NCBI RefSeq assembly: GCF_025602895.1
Contig: NW_026516225.1
Location: 372,001-436,000, forward strand
Origin: Polychytrium aggregatum
Lineage: Eukaryota > Chytridiomycota > Chytridiomycetes > Polychytriales
Length of the DNA stretch: 64,000 bases
Direction of reading: 5' to 3'
The notes under the pieces were generated by a model. That model had not been told where the DNA came from. It saw only the letters and a program-made list of their open reading frames with translations, and did not search any database. This document shows, piece after piece, positions 27,045 to 37,964 of this stretch. Positions within the stretch are counted from its first letter, which is position 1; every line of letters starts with the position of its first letter. The position numbers and the translations under genes are program-made.

Positions 27045-27431
27045 CTTGGACTCGGCGGAGGGGAGACGATGATGTCGGGAGACAGATACGGCTGGGCGAG
27101 TGGTGCTTGGCCCCCGGATGCGTTAGAGGGGCGAGAGAGAGAGCGGGACAGAACGAACCAGGAAGAGGGAGGGAGCAAAGGCCGGAGCCCGATCTCGGCG
27201 GCTCTGAGGCGTCCATGAAACGCGTCGGTGGCGGAGGGTCGCACAGGCGCGAGGGCGGCTGCCGAAACGGGCGAGGGCGCCCAGCCACAGTGCGGCTGTG
27301 TCGGCGGTCGCGTGCACGGCGCCGTGGCTGGCCATGGCGGATCGGCGCGGATGCCCACAGTGTGGCCTGTGCCACGCGGGGTGCTCCTGCGATTGGCCAC
27401 CACGGGGCCGGGTCGCGTGATCGATCGGAAA
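27045..27431. other. Divergent promoter region Rab8 / stomatin
   Basis: A 387-bp spacer between divergent starts; any control elements must be shared or interleaved. No gene fits. Confidence 0.45.
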
Positions 27432-30400
27432 ATGGCTGTGTCTGGCGATCAGAAGGGCAGCAGTGATTCAGGAGGAGGGGGGAAGGAAGGCGCATCAGGG
27501 GAGGGTGTTCGACCCCGCGTTCGCATGAAAAACAGCTTGCCCGCACTTCCAGGCCAGACCTCATCCACGCCCAGTCTCAGGCCCGTCATGGAAAACGCCA
27601 TCCAGATCGACAACTCGTACGGGCATTCGGCCGGCGCCTCGACCCAACAACAGCCCGACCTCTCCAGAGGCATGGTCGCCGAGACGCCCAACCTGATCCC
27701 GTCGTTCGCGGGCACGATCGAGCTGAACCCCGTCGAGCACGAGTGCTACGAGTTCATGCTGGTGTGTCTGGGGTCCCTCATCGGGATCCTCGGAAGTGTT
27801 CCGTGCTGCATCTGCTGCCCAAAGTAGGTCGTCGCTGCGCCGAAGCGAATTGCGTATGAGCGTGTCGAGACGGAGGGGGGGTGTGCATGGCGTGAGAACC
27901 GAACGGGGGGCTGCACTCATGCCACGGCGAAGGAGGGAGAGGAACGTGGGGCAAGAATGTCTTTGCGCAGCCGCAAATCTTGAATGGTGAGCATCAAACG
28001 ATTGACCCATTTCCATTTTCCATTTTCCCACACCTTTCCGATCTCACCCTCGCCTCCACGTATTTCCTCGATGGCCGCGCCGTGCCTCCAGCCCATTCAA
28101 GACCATTTCACAGGGCCAGGTCGGGCTGATATCCAAGTTTGGCAAGTTCTACCGCTCGGTGGACCCGGGGCTCTACCGCCTCAATCTGTGCACCGAGACG
28201 ATTCGGTCGGTCGATATCAAGATCCAGATCCAAGACATTCCGCGCCAGATCGTGATGACCAAGGACAACGTTGGTTCGTCTTGACGGCTGCCTGAGGAGC
28301 GGGCCGGATGAAGAGGAGAGGGAGGGGGTCTGGCGAGCGCGCCGAGTGCTGACGATGGCTCGCATCCTGAACCAGGGCTGCAAATCGACTCGGTCCTGTA
28401 CTGGCACATCGTCGACCCGTAAGTCAAATCTGGATGCAAGCGTAGCGTCATCGATATGCGCATGTGGGGCTCGCGCGTATGGCGGAGGGCAGCGCCTGGC
28501 TATATGCAGTCACTGGTGGTGCGCTCATGATGTGTCGACTTGGTCTAATGCCGGCCGCGCTCTGGCGCCCATTTCGCATCGGGGCGTCCCTGCGACTTTA
28601 CTGCGACTTCGCTTTGACGATGCGACCCAGTTACTGCGCTGCGTTCATGGTAGGTTCGGCGCTTGGTGAAAAATTGAGGGGCGCTCAGCCGACTGCGACG
28701 GTGGATGCGGCTCTATGCCATCAAAAACTGACGGCGTGGGGGTGTATGTGCGAACTCCTTCAGGTCAGTAACGTCCAGCGTGCGCTTATTGAGCGCACCC
28801 AGACGACCCTACGACACATCATCGGCACTCGCTCGCTGCAGGACTGCATCGAGCATCGCGACACCATCTCGCACGAGATCCAGCAGATCATATCGGAGCC
28901 GGCCCAGTCGTGGGGAGTCAAGATCGAGAGCATTCTGATCAAGGACTTGCAGTTCAGCGCCGACCTGTTGGAGAGCTTGAGCGCAGCGGCCAAGCAGAAG
29001 AGAATCGGTATGGGGGCGGCGATGGTGTGCTGGCGGGATTGGTAGTGGCGCTTGATCCTGAATGGAATGATATGCAGAGAGAGAGAGAGAGGGGGGGGGA
29101 GTGCAGTCGTGGACGAGAGGGATTCACGGCGATTCGCGGCGATTCAAGCGGTCACTTCTGCGACTGGCTCTGTTTTGTCATGCTGTTATCTGACTCGGAC
29201 GAATCGCACCACTATCACAGGCGAGTCGAAGGTGATTGCTGCCAGGGCCGAAGGTAACGACGGATGTGGTTCCCCTTTCGCATAAGGATGGCCGAGGTGC
29301 AGGGGATATGTTCTTGGTGGCAGACTAACCCAGTGGGGGGGGGATCGCTGGCTTTGAACTCGGGCAGTCGAGTCGGCTCGGCTGATGCGAGAAGGTAAGC
29401 AATCCACGCATGCAAGCATATGCAAAGACATGCGACTGCCGCTCGACACATGCGACAAGCACGCGGCGGATATGCGATAGCGGATAGACCCTCGATTGGC
29501 TCGGCCGGGCGGGAACAGGGCCGCTCATGGCTCCGTGCACAGCCCTGGCTCTTGGGAAGGCTTCGTGCTTGTCCTGGCATGGGCTTGACCATGAGCTTGG
29601 CCATGGGCTTGACCATGTGCTGACATACCTTGGAGGTCGAGAGGCGCCGAATGTGGTGTCTCGCTGCCAACGGCATGCGACCCTTGACTCACATCCGGCC
29701 ACCCCTCGCCGCACCACTCGACAGCATCCGACATCCTCAACACCCCCGCGGCAATGCAGATCCGGCATCTGGAGACGCTGTGTGCGATGGCAAAAGCATC
29801 CAACACAAAGGTAGGCGATTGACCATGGGCGTGGCCAACCTTAGCTTGCTCGCTGGTGGCAGAGAGGCAGACTGACGGATTGGCGGACTGCTGGGCATGC
29901 CGAGGGAGATGCCACGTTTACGACCAATGGATGTATGGACCTCAAAGGCCAACAGGACGAAGGACGACGACGAGGACATAAGGGCAAAGGAGAGTTGTCC
30001 CTCGGACGGTGCGGCGAGTCGGAAGACTCTGTCCTTTGGATGGGAACAGACACAGCATCCAGGCAGGACCGCTGGCAGGATCGCTGGCAGGACCGCTGGC
30101 AGGACTGATGAACAGGCCACCGTCGCTCGCACGATGTGGCTCTCGACGGACGGTGTGGCACTTGCGGGATGATGTGGCACCCGCGGGATGTGGCCATCGC
30201 ATCTGCCTCACAAGAGCGACACCAGTCCCGACGGCTGCATACCCGCAACACCCCCGATCCCGCACACTAACGGCGCCCGCCTTCTCTCTTTCCGGCGCGT
30301 GGACGGGTGTGATCCCCATGCAGGTGGTGTTCATGCCCCCGGGAGGACTCGGAGATGGCCTGAGGGCTGCGCTGAAGCCCGGAATGGACCCGAAGCGAGG

Positions 30401-30449
30401 CGGCAAGGGCGGGATCACCGAGCTTGCCATCATGGAAAACATCAACTGA
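27432..30449 (+). CDS. Stomatin/podocin-like SPFH (band 7) protein
   Basis: Membrane scaffold of the stomatin family. Eight exons close in frame: 27432-27823, 28092-28273, 28376-28418, 28631-28649 (19-nt micro-exon), 28764-29007, 29221-29253, 29725-29810 and 30324-30449; 374 aa. An N-terminal Ser/Gly/Gln-rich extension of about 110 residues precedes a hairpin membrane segment (FMLVCLGSLIGILGSVPCC). The SPFH fold follows: NPFKTISQGQVGLISKFGKF, SVDIKIQIQDIPRQIVMTKD, SVLYWHIVDPY, RALIERTQTTLRHIIGTR, WGVKIESILIKDL and ESKVIAARAEASDIL. The intron-2 splice restores the canonical NPFK start, and the micro-exon restores DPY, which supports the model. The Gly/Lys-rich C-tail (GKGGITELAIMENIN) is short. 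Intron 7 carries a 12-bp repeat. Confidence 0.88.
30062..30109. repeat. 12-bp tandem repeat in stomatin intron 7
   Basis: Four units of ggcaggaccgct type at 30062-30073, 30074-30085, 30086-30097 and a diverged 30098-30109. It lies inside the 29811-30323 intron, so it has no coding effect. Confidence 0.8.
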
Positions 30450-31161
30450 TGGGCAAAGGAAGAGGAGGGCTGTGGATGGGTGGATGCAACAGGGGGGGGG
30501 TAGCTGAGCCCCACCAAGCAGCTGGGTTTCCCAGCGAGGAGGATGCAATTTCAAGGCCGACAAAGGAAGACGAAAGAGCAGAAAGGTGTCAGCGGCCGGT
30601 GCAATTGGTGCAACCCGGGCCAAAGCCAACGAAAGAAAAAAATGGATCGGTAGACACACGGGCCTCATGACAGCACCTCCTTGCAACGGTGGCGAAGGAC
30701 GGGGACGAGGACGAGGAGCAAGTGGAGGAGGAGGAAATTGTGGTGGATGGATCCTTTCATTTTCCTGGTGCCGCACAGGACCACGCCGGAAAGAAGCAAC
30801 GGGTGCTGTTTGGAGTCCAGTCAGCGCTCTTTTCGCTCGCGGCCTTGGCTGGGGCGCAAACAGGCGGCGCCGCTGAGCTGCAGGCATGCCAGCTCGGGCG
30901 TTGCCCGCGTGGCCAGGGTCGGCTGCACGGAGCTGTGGGGCTGCGCGAGCGCCGGGACGGGCTGGCGGGGGGCTGGGAGGCAGCCGGGACGAGGGGGCAG
31001 GGCCGATGGATGGGGGCGGTCGATACCAGATGTGGAGGTGGTCGATACCAGATGTGGTTGATGGAAATGCCACCAAGATTGAACAGATGTGCACTACCAT
31101 GCAGACTGATGCCATCGAGAGAAGCTGCAGCCACCCAAGTGGCAGCGAACCGCCAGGCAAG

Positions 31162-31205
31162 GACGGGCATGGAAAGGACATGGAAAGGACATGGACAGGG
31201 CATGG
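31162..31205. repeat. 11-bp tandem repeat, four copies
   Basis: Units of aaaggacatgg type at 31162-31172, 31173-31183, 31184-31194 and 31195-31205, intergenic. Confidence 0.75.
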
Positions 31206-31593
31206 AAAGGGGGCTCGGGTAGCGCAGGTCGGGTGGAAGCAAGACATCGATGGTCAGGTGCGCAAGACACAAGACCGGGCTCGACCCACACACGACCGCC
31301 ACATGGACCAGGCCAGAATGGACTCGAAGGGCATGATTGGCTGCATCTGCTCTTGCCACAGGCCAAAGTGCGACATGCATGGTGGTGCGCCGATGGAGCC
31401 ATGGCCTTGCTGTGGAGCCATGTCCTTGCTGCGGTTTTCTCTTTCGGCACATGTTCAGGCCCATGGCGCGGGCTCAGCCGAGGGGCTGTGGGACAGGCGG
31501 GACATGCGAGCATCGCGCTGATGCTGTGCAAGTCCCGTTGCCGCCGAGAAGACTGGAGGCAGAAGACCACGCTATCGAGGCGGGATCAAAGCA

Positions 31594-31636
31594 GTGTCGA
31601 GATCAACGTAGTGTCGAGATCAACGTAGTGTCGGGG
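31594..31636. repeat. 17-bp direct repeat
   Basis: Two identical 17-bp copies, gtgtcgagatcaacgta at 31594-31610 and 31611-31627, followed by a partial third (gtgtcgggg). Exact identity suggests recent duplication. Confidence 0.75.
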
Positions 31637-33446
31637 TGCAATTCGAGGTGCAATGCGAGCTCGGTCGCAGGACAGATCCGCCCTCCTGCCGGACCGGCGC
31701 GGGTGGCACGCCCGTGTGGCCAAGGAGCGGGTGCGCCGACTGGTGCGGCCGGTGCCTCAGGCGACACGCGCGACGGGCAAGCCCGCGAGTGGGTTGGTGC
31801 GCCCAAATGAAGCCGGCGGGTCACGCTGGCGCGGGCGGAGACACGCACAAGGGGGGATGGTGACCAGGGCTGGTGGCACGGGCCGCTGTTGTGCCTGTGG
31901 CCTGTGTGCAGTGCGGGCGGTGCGGGCGGCTGCGGCGGGGCCACGGCGGCGGCGGGGGGCTCGCGGTGCGCCCGGTCCGTGTCCGGGACAAAGGACATGC
32001 CCTGGGCTGGTTGCGGTTGCTGTTGGCGGTGGTGCTGGTGTTGATGGTGGTGTTGTGTCTGGTGGTGCTGCTGTTGATGTCGGTGTTGATGTTGACGGTG
32101 GGTCTGGTGGTGTGGCTAATGTTATGGTTACGGTTGCAGCCGCGGCGGATGTGGCTGCGACGGATGTGGCTGCATCGGGGCTGGTGCGCCGTGTGCGATT
32201 GTGGTTATCGGTGTGGATATGGGTGTGTCGCTTGGGCAAACAGACCTTTGCCAGGCAGTCATACGGCCAAGTGCTGGCCGGGACGCAGACATGCTCATGG
32301 CAAGTCGCAGACATGGCGATGTGGAGACGAGAGTGTGTTCGGGTCCACCACAGGAAAGAAGCAAGAGCCACATCTCGCCCGCCGAGAGTGCAGCGACGAG
32401 CACTGAGATCCAATCACGCACGCCGAGAGCCCGCCGATGATGCCATCCGCATGGCCGAGGCAAGACCGAGGCAAGGCCGTGGACCAGATGTCAGGGCCGA
32501 TGGTGTGCTGCAGGGCCGCGATGCGGCAAGCGGTGTCTTGCAGCGGCGACATGTGCCGGCGTGGATGTCGCGGGATGGTGGTGGGTGTTGGTGGGTGTTG
32601 TTGAGTGTTGCTGGGTGTTGCTGTGGTGGGGTGTCGATGTTTCAGACCAAGGCCGTGGGCTGATGCCAACACCGCCGCGGGTGTGGATGTTCCGGTGGTT
32701 CTGCAAGCAGCCTTGTGCATGGGCTTGGGAGATTGCTCTTGCCGGATGAGCATAAACCTCTTCAACCGCCAAAGCCAAACATCAAGGCAATGTTGCCCAC
32801 CCGCACGAACTGCTCCTGTCGTAACAATCCGGGGCTGCTGTTCGCGAGTCGCCCCCCCCCTTGCCCATGCGTTGTTTGCGTCGTCCGCACCACACAGCGC
32901 TCCAGTCGCTCGTGCGGCTGCAGCACCGCCTTGTCGCCGTGCCGGCCTTGGCCCGCCTCGCCCGCCGGGAAAGCGCTTGCCTTCATTTGGGTCTCGTGCC
33001 CCTGCCATCTGTTGTGTCCCTCGGCGGTGCGACCCGCCGCCCATCCCAACACCCGCCCACGCAGAATGAAAAAAAGGCTGTACACCTTGCCCAACAAATT
33101 TGCTCCACCCGCATGGGCGCCGCCCGGGAACATGGAAGGGCCAACATGTGCTGCCCGAGGACATAAATACGCGGCCCTCCCCCGGCGCTTTGGCCATCTC
33201 CTCCTCCAACCAGCCCGTTCCGTCTCGGCCTTCCTACTCTGCTCTGCCCTTGCCCTGTCCTTGCCCTATTCTTGCCTGCCGTGCTCTGCTCGCCGCCAGT
33301 CCTGCTGTCCGACCAAGACCATCCATCGCAAGACTCTGTCTATCCCATCCCGTACACCCAACCAGCCATCCCAACAGCCAACCATCCCAACAGTCAAGCA
33401 AAACCAAAAACCAAAGCCGAAAACCAAGCACCTTGCTCCCGCATCC

Positions 33447-34103
33447 ATGAACTACTACCCCAACCGCCCCGTCAGTGCACCCTCCCACTTTGCCCCCATC
33501 TCGCCCAACACCTCGCCTCGCATGGAGACTGCACCTTACCACCCGCAGCCTGGTATGATGTCCTATCCTCACCAGGAGCCCTCCTACCCGCTCGTCAAGA
33601 CCGAGCCGCCTCAACACCACCCGGCCATGTTTCCGCCCCAGTATCTCGACTCGGCCCCGTACTATCAGGACAAGCGTCTGGCCAGCCCTCCCTACCGCAG
33701 CGGGCCCCCGCGGTACACCCCGCCCGGCGAACGCTCCGAAAAGGAGATGCTGCGAAAGGTTTCCCACTCGGCCATCGAGCGCCGTCGCCGCGAAAAGATC
33801 AACCAGCGCATCCTGCAGCTCAAGAGCATGGTTCCTGCCTGCGCCAACCAGGACAGCATCCACAAGCTCTCGATCCTCGAGTACACCATCGAGTACATCT
33901 ACTCGCTGCACCAGCAGATCGACTCCCTCTCGGGCTCCTCTGCTGCTGCCTCGGCCAAATCCTCGCCGCACGATCCATCGTCTCCCGCCCAGCAGCCCGT
34001 CACCGCCGTTCTGCCTGCAGCCCAGGCCGCCCTGTCGCAGCCGAGCCCGCCAGTCTCGAGCACGCGCGGTCGCAGCCTGAGCGTGCAGAACCTGCTCATA
34101 TAG
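33447..34103 (+). CDS. bHLH transcription factor
   Basis: Single-exon protein of 218 aa from the ATG at 33447. A Pro/Tyr/His/Met-rich N-terminus (about 100 residues) precedes a basic helix-loop-helix: basic region KVSHSAIERRRREKINQRI, helix 1 ILQLKSMVPAC, a short loop NQDSI and helix 2 HKLSILEYTIEYIYSLHQQI. The H-x3-ERxRR pattern predicts E-box (CACGTG class) binding. A Ser/Ala/Pro-rich tail ends SLSVQNLLI. The frame is open far upstream (to 32715) but that part is low complexity and lies before a TATA-like acataaatac at 33161, so the downstream ATG is preferred. Subfamily (INO4-, SREBP- or USF-like) cannot be fixed here. Confidence 0.8.
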   Translation: MNYYPNRPVSAPSHFAPISPNTSPRMETAPYHPQPGMMSYPHQEPSYPLVKTEPPQHHPAMFPPQYLDSAPYYQDKRLASPPYRSGPPRYTPPGERSEKEMLRKVSHSAIERRRREKINQRILQLKSMVPACANQDSIHKLSILEYTIEYIYSLHQQIDSLSGSSAAASAKSSPHDPSSPAQQPVTAVLPAAQAALSQPSPPVSSTRGRSLSVQNLLI

Positions 34104-36082
34104 GCCACCTCCGCCATCGCACACACCCCCCCTCTTATCTATTGTTTCTCTGCTCTATAGACAGATGCCCTCGCCTCCTTTATTTGATTCCCAACGTCCG
34201 TTTTGCCCTCGGCCGGGTTCCATTTTTGCCCTTTCCTTCACTGTACATACTTTTTATTCTCTACCACCCTCGAATTGTTTCTCTGTTCTCGAGTGCGATC
34301 TGCTGGTGTGTCTGGTTGGCAGGACCAATCCAATCCATCGAATACAACAAATGCTTCAGTCCATAGCCATCTCTGTCGTTCGGACTTGCTCGCTGTGTGG
34401 CATTCGTTGGATCAGACTCGGTGTGCCGACCCGAGAGCAAGCCAAACACTTGCCTGGCGGACACCCGGACGGCCGCTGCCTCAACATATGACGCTCATGC
34501 GGCCTCGGCCTCGTCCTGTTTCGCACATGCGGCCTCGTCCTGTTCTGCACACGCGGCCTCGTTGGCCTCGTTGGTCTCGTCCATCCCGCATGCACTCTTA
34601 TTGGTCTCGTACTGCCGTCTCCGCCGAGCGTATGCTCGACGTCCTTGGCTTGCGCTTGGCTGTCCTTCCCTCCCTGCTCTGCCCTGCCCCCCAATGCCCA
34701 GTGCGTCCCTTGGCGTCCGCCCCGCATCCCCATCGCCCCGCATTCCCACCGTCCCGATTCTCATATTCCCGCCGTCCCGATTCCCACATTCCGCTTGCGG
34801 CGGCACCTCCCGGCTCCGTATCCATGTCTGTCCCCTTTCCTCTTCACGGCTCAGGCCACGATTGCTGATCGGCTGTGGGATGACCCAGCCAGCCAACTCG
34901 CCTTGATCCAACAAGGGCGATGGTGACCCAGAGCGAGGCAGACGACCTGCCGGCGGGGGAGAAAGTGTCAGGCTCGCTGCTCGGGCGACTGTGCTTCGGG
35001 CACAAGGCCTGATCCACAAGTTACCGTCGGGCTCGTCTTTGGGAGAGCCTCTGTGCACCCACCAGCCCACCACCTCAATTTTCGAGCGCCCCCGCAGTCG
35101 TCACCACCTGTCCAAGGAAAAAGGAAAGGAAAAGGAAAGCCCAGGGACGCCGGCACAGGGCGCCCCTCAGCATCGGCCGCCCTGTCGTCCAGCCCAACCG
35201 TAAAGACCGATCTGGACGAGCCCGCATGCCACCACCGATCTGTGTGGTTCCTCCCGCACGGGTTGTGTCCGCCAGAGCCTCCCTCCTCCCTCCTCGCCTC
35301 GCCTCGCTCCGAGGACCACCGACGCACAGTGGCTGGTCTCGAGACACCACGCGGCCGGCTGCCTGCCAGGCGCCGGTGCACCGCCATCGACCTTCCTCGC
35401 CCCAATGGCGCCATGCCTGGCCACTCCCGCTTGATATCGATGGCCTTGTATCGAGACCAGAGAGGCATCTGCCTGCCTGTCTGTCCCTTGATCTGACATG
35501 CATCGGGCAGCTCGACAAAGCAATCGCCGACCCACCGCCGCACCATCCGCGCACACTCGACCGGTTCGCATACACAGCACGGAATACAAAGGGCGAGCCC
35601 CGTCGCCTGAGCAGTCGCAGCAAGGGCAGGTCGTCATCGCTTGCGTCTTCATCGTCGTCTGGTCGATGGCGGGCGCGCCTCCTGCGACTGCCACCCAGGC
35701 CGCAAGGAGACGGGATATGATTATTTTTTTTTCGTTGTTGTGAGTCTGCAGGTATATCCCAAGACGGGATGGGACGCAGCCAGGTGCAGACGGGAAAGAG
35801 AGGGGTCGAGCACGCATCGCTGTTTGGATATGGGGTGGATGTCCCTCCTCCCACCGACCCCCACCGGGCTGTGTCCGCAGCGCACGCGGTGACCACGGCC
35901 CACACCACCAGCAGGGCGGGTTGTCGAGGAGCAGGAACGCTGGATACGGGGTCTTTATTGGAGATGACGGGCCATGGATTCAAATAGGTAGTGATGCAAT
36001 ACTGCAACAACAGCGGCAACAACAGCAACAACAGCAGCGGCAACAGCGAGAGGAGTTGGCATGGGTCGGTTCGTCGTCCCTC
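34104..36082. other. Convergent spacer bHLH / DUF4097-like gene
   Basis: About 2 kb between converging genes. It includes a ~27-bp repeat with gcggcctcgtcctgtt cores near 34497-34560, a ~23-bp repeat with cgtcccgattc cores near 34735-34795, and caacaacagcggcaac triplets near 36003-36050. Frames of up to 322 codons on the minus strand have no recognisable domain and no exon logic; I do not call a gene. Confidence 0.4.
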
Positions 36083-37770
36083 CTACGAGAACTTGACATT
36101 GACCGGTCCGCTGACCGTGGAGATGGTCAAGTTGCTGGGGGATGCGCTCCCGCCAACCTGGCCCGAAACTGAGAGTTGGTCGACTGGATCGCCGAGACCG
36201 AGCCGCCAAGGACTCGAACAGGGCCGGACGTGGAGGCGACCGCGATCGAGCCGGCAATCGGGCCCGTGAACTGAGAATTGATGACGCCGCTCGTTGTCTG
36301 GAAGCTGAGAGCGTAGGCTGTCGAGATCGTCCCGGTCAGGGGGATGCTCAGAGTGACGTCGCCGCTCGTCGACAGCTGCTTGATCCGGGATCCAATGGCA
36401 ATGTCGCCCATGAGCTCTCCGCTTGTGGTGGTGAAGCCAGCATACTGGAGTGCCACGGAGCCCTGTGAAATCAGACAGACGAAATGCAAGGTCAGTCCGT
36501 ATCAATGATTGGCATCAATGATTCGCATCGACAATTCAGATCGACAATTCGCATCGACATCGACCCGCATTCCGGCCCCCTTCTGCCATCTCCAACCCGA
36601 CGTTCTGGCGACCGCAGATGGCTGCAGCCAATACATACCGTGGTTTGAATGTTGCCACTGGTGGTCGAGATATCGAGTGAGGTTGATTTGACAGGCTGAT
36701 GTAGAGTCAGGGAGTGAGCTCGCTTGGTCGCTGGCTTGGCCTGAACCGTTTTTCAAGCCAGAGTCGGACCAACGTCCGCACAGTCCTCTGCGGCGCAACT
36801 CCATGGACCTCAAGCCACGGATTCATTCCCAAATGAATCGACAAATCAAGGGACTCACCACAAGATTGACGTTTCCGCTGATTGTGTTGACGGAAAGGCT
36901 GTTGATGTTGGCGTTCTGGGAGGAGAAAGAGCAGGAAGATCAGGAACACGATGCGGGGTGAGATTCGTGGACTTTGGCCGAGAAGCATTCGGAGACGAAG
37001 CTGGGGCAGAAGTGCTGCGCTCGTACCTGAAGATATATGTTACCGGTAATTGTTTGGAATGAAAAGCTGGAGCTGGCGGCCGAGTTTACGCCCTGCAAGG
37101 ACAGTAGTTGTGTGTGAGTGGTCTCGTCAAGAACGGCGGCTCACCGCCCACGGCTCGGTCGTGTTCATGAATGTTCATGACCAGGATCACGGCCGTGTCT
37201 CCGCGATCAAGGCCTTGCATGCTCAGAGCACGACAGCCGGTGGGAACCCGACCTGCCCTGATAGTGCCGACGGCCGACACACCACCCACGAGGCTTACCG
37301 AAACGTTCACGTCCGCGCTGGTGGTCTGAATCTGAAGATAGTTGAGGGCTTGGGTCGCGTAGAGGTTGTTCACGGAGATGAATCCGTCCGTGCATCCAGG
37401 ACTCATGTTCAGCGGGTTGGTGAGGACCTGGGGAAGCTGGACCTCGACGGCGGCAAAATAGCTCTGGCCGGGGGGCACTCGACGGATCAATGGCACTGAG
37501 GGAATCATCCGGGCGCACAATGGAACAATGCATGCGGCCGGCCTCCTGTGGCTGCACTGACCTGCCGTCCAGCCATCAGCCCATCGCCATCGAGATGCAG
37601 AGACTCGCGAGAGCCAGCCTCGTTGCCAACCACCGCCCACACCAGGCGGCGAGCTCGTGGGCAGAGTTCAGACCGACAATGCACCATACGAATCCAGAGC
37701 CCAGATCATCGCAGCGAGACTTGGGCTTGTTCATGAGCGGCCTCAGTGGCAGACGAACGGTCCACAAAGG
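36083..37770 (-). CDS. DUF4097-like beta-repeat protein with N-terminal hydrophobic segment
   Basis: Multi-exon minus-strand gene whose exons repeat a TTSG motif about every 20-25 residues: QIQTTSADVNVSVSLVG, FSFQTITGNIYLQ, SVNTISGNVNLV, SLDISTTSGNIQTT, GFTTTSGELMGDI, LSTSGDVTLSIPLTG and FQTTSGVINSQF. This pattern is that of DUF4097/putative-adhesin proteins, which fold as a right-handed beta-solenoid. One exon has PGCTDGFISVNNLYATQAL, a likely extracellular start. Upstream, around 37730-37580, MNKPKSRCDDLGSGFVWC and LATRLALASLCISMAMG could supply a membrane anchor. Exon borders are read only approximately, and the 3' end is either near 36127 or 36083. Location and ligand are unknown. Confidence 0.5.
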
Positions 37771-37964
37771 CATGGGGGACGCTCCCAAGCCGATCCTGCG
37801 ATAAGCCAGCACGTGGAATCATCCCATTCTTCGAGTCTCGCGGGGCTCGGTCTTGGCGGCGACGCTGTCGTGCTCGCACGTCCTGCTTGTTTGCTTTGTC
37901 TTGGGTCCTGGGCCTGCATCGCCGCCTCTCCCTCCTTCTCAGCCCTCATCTCTCTCCGCACGCC

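Larger units (their letters stand above)
30450..33446. other. 3-kb G-rich gene desert between stomatin and bHLH genes
   Basis: The longest gene-free stretch in the window. The + strand is strongly G-rich over much of it (especially 31640-32660, with GGT/GTT runs near 32010-32130 and 32575-32640). Short tandem repeats occur at 31162-31205 and 31594-31627. Frames of up to 336 codons are open because of the base bias and encode only low-complexity Arg/Gly/Ala/Val sequence on one strand and Pro/His/Thr on the other. I find no domain, no consistent exon chain and no tRNA. The last 280 bases hold the bHLH promoter, including acataaatac at 33161-33170. Confidence 0.5.

Noticed and set aside
30267-31247. 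326-codon minus-strand frame
   Set aside because: Overlaps the last stomatin exon in antisense and continues into a low-complexity spacer.
31653-32663. 336-codon frame in the G-rich gap
   Set aside because: Open because of base skew; encodes low-complexity Arg/Gly/Val sequence without domain or splice logic.
32715-33446. N-terminal extension of the bHLH protein
   Set aside because: Frame is open but low complexity and lies across a TATA-like sequence; no conserved residues.
35075-36043. 322-codon minus-strand frame downstream of bHLH
   Set aside because: No domain, no exon chain; base-composition artefact in a convergent spacer.
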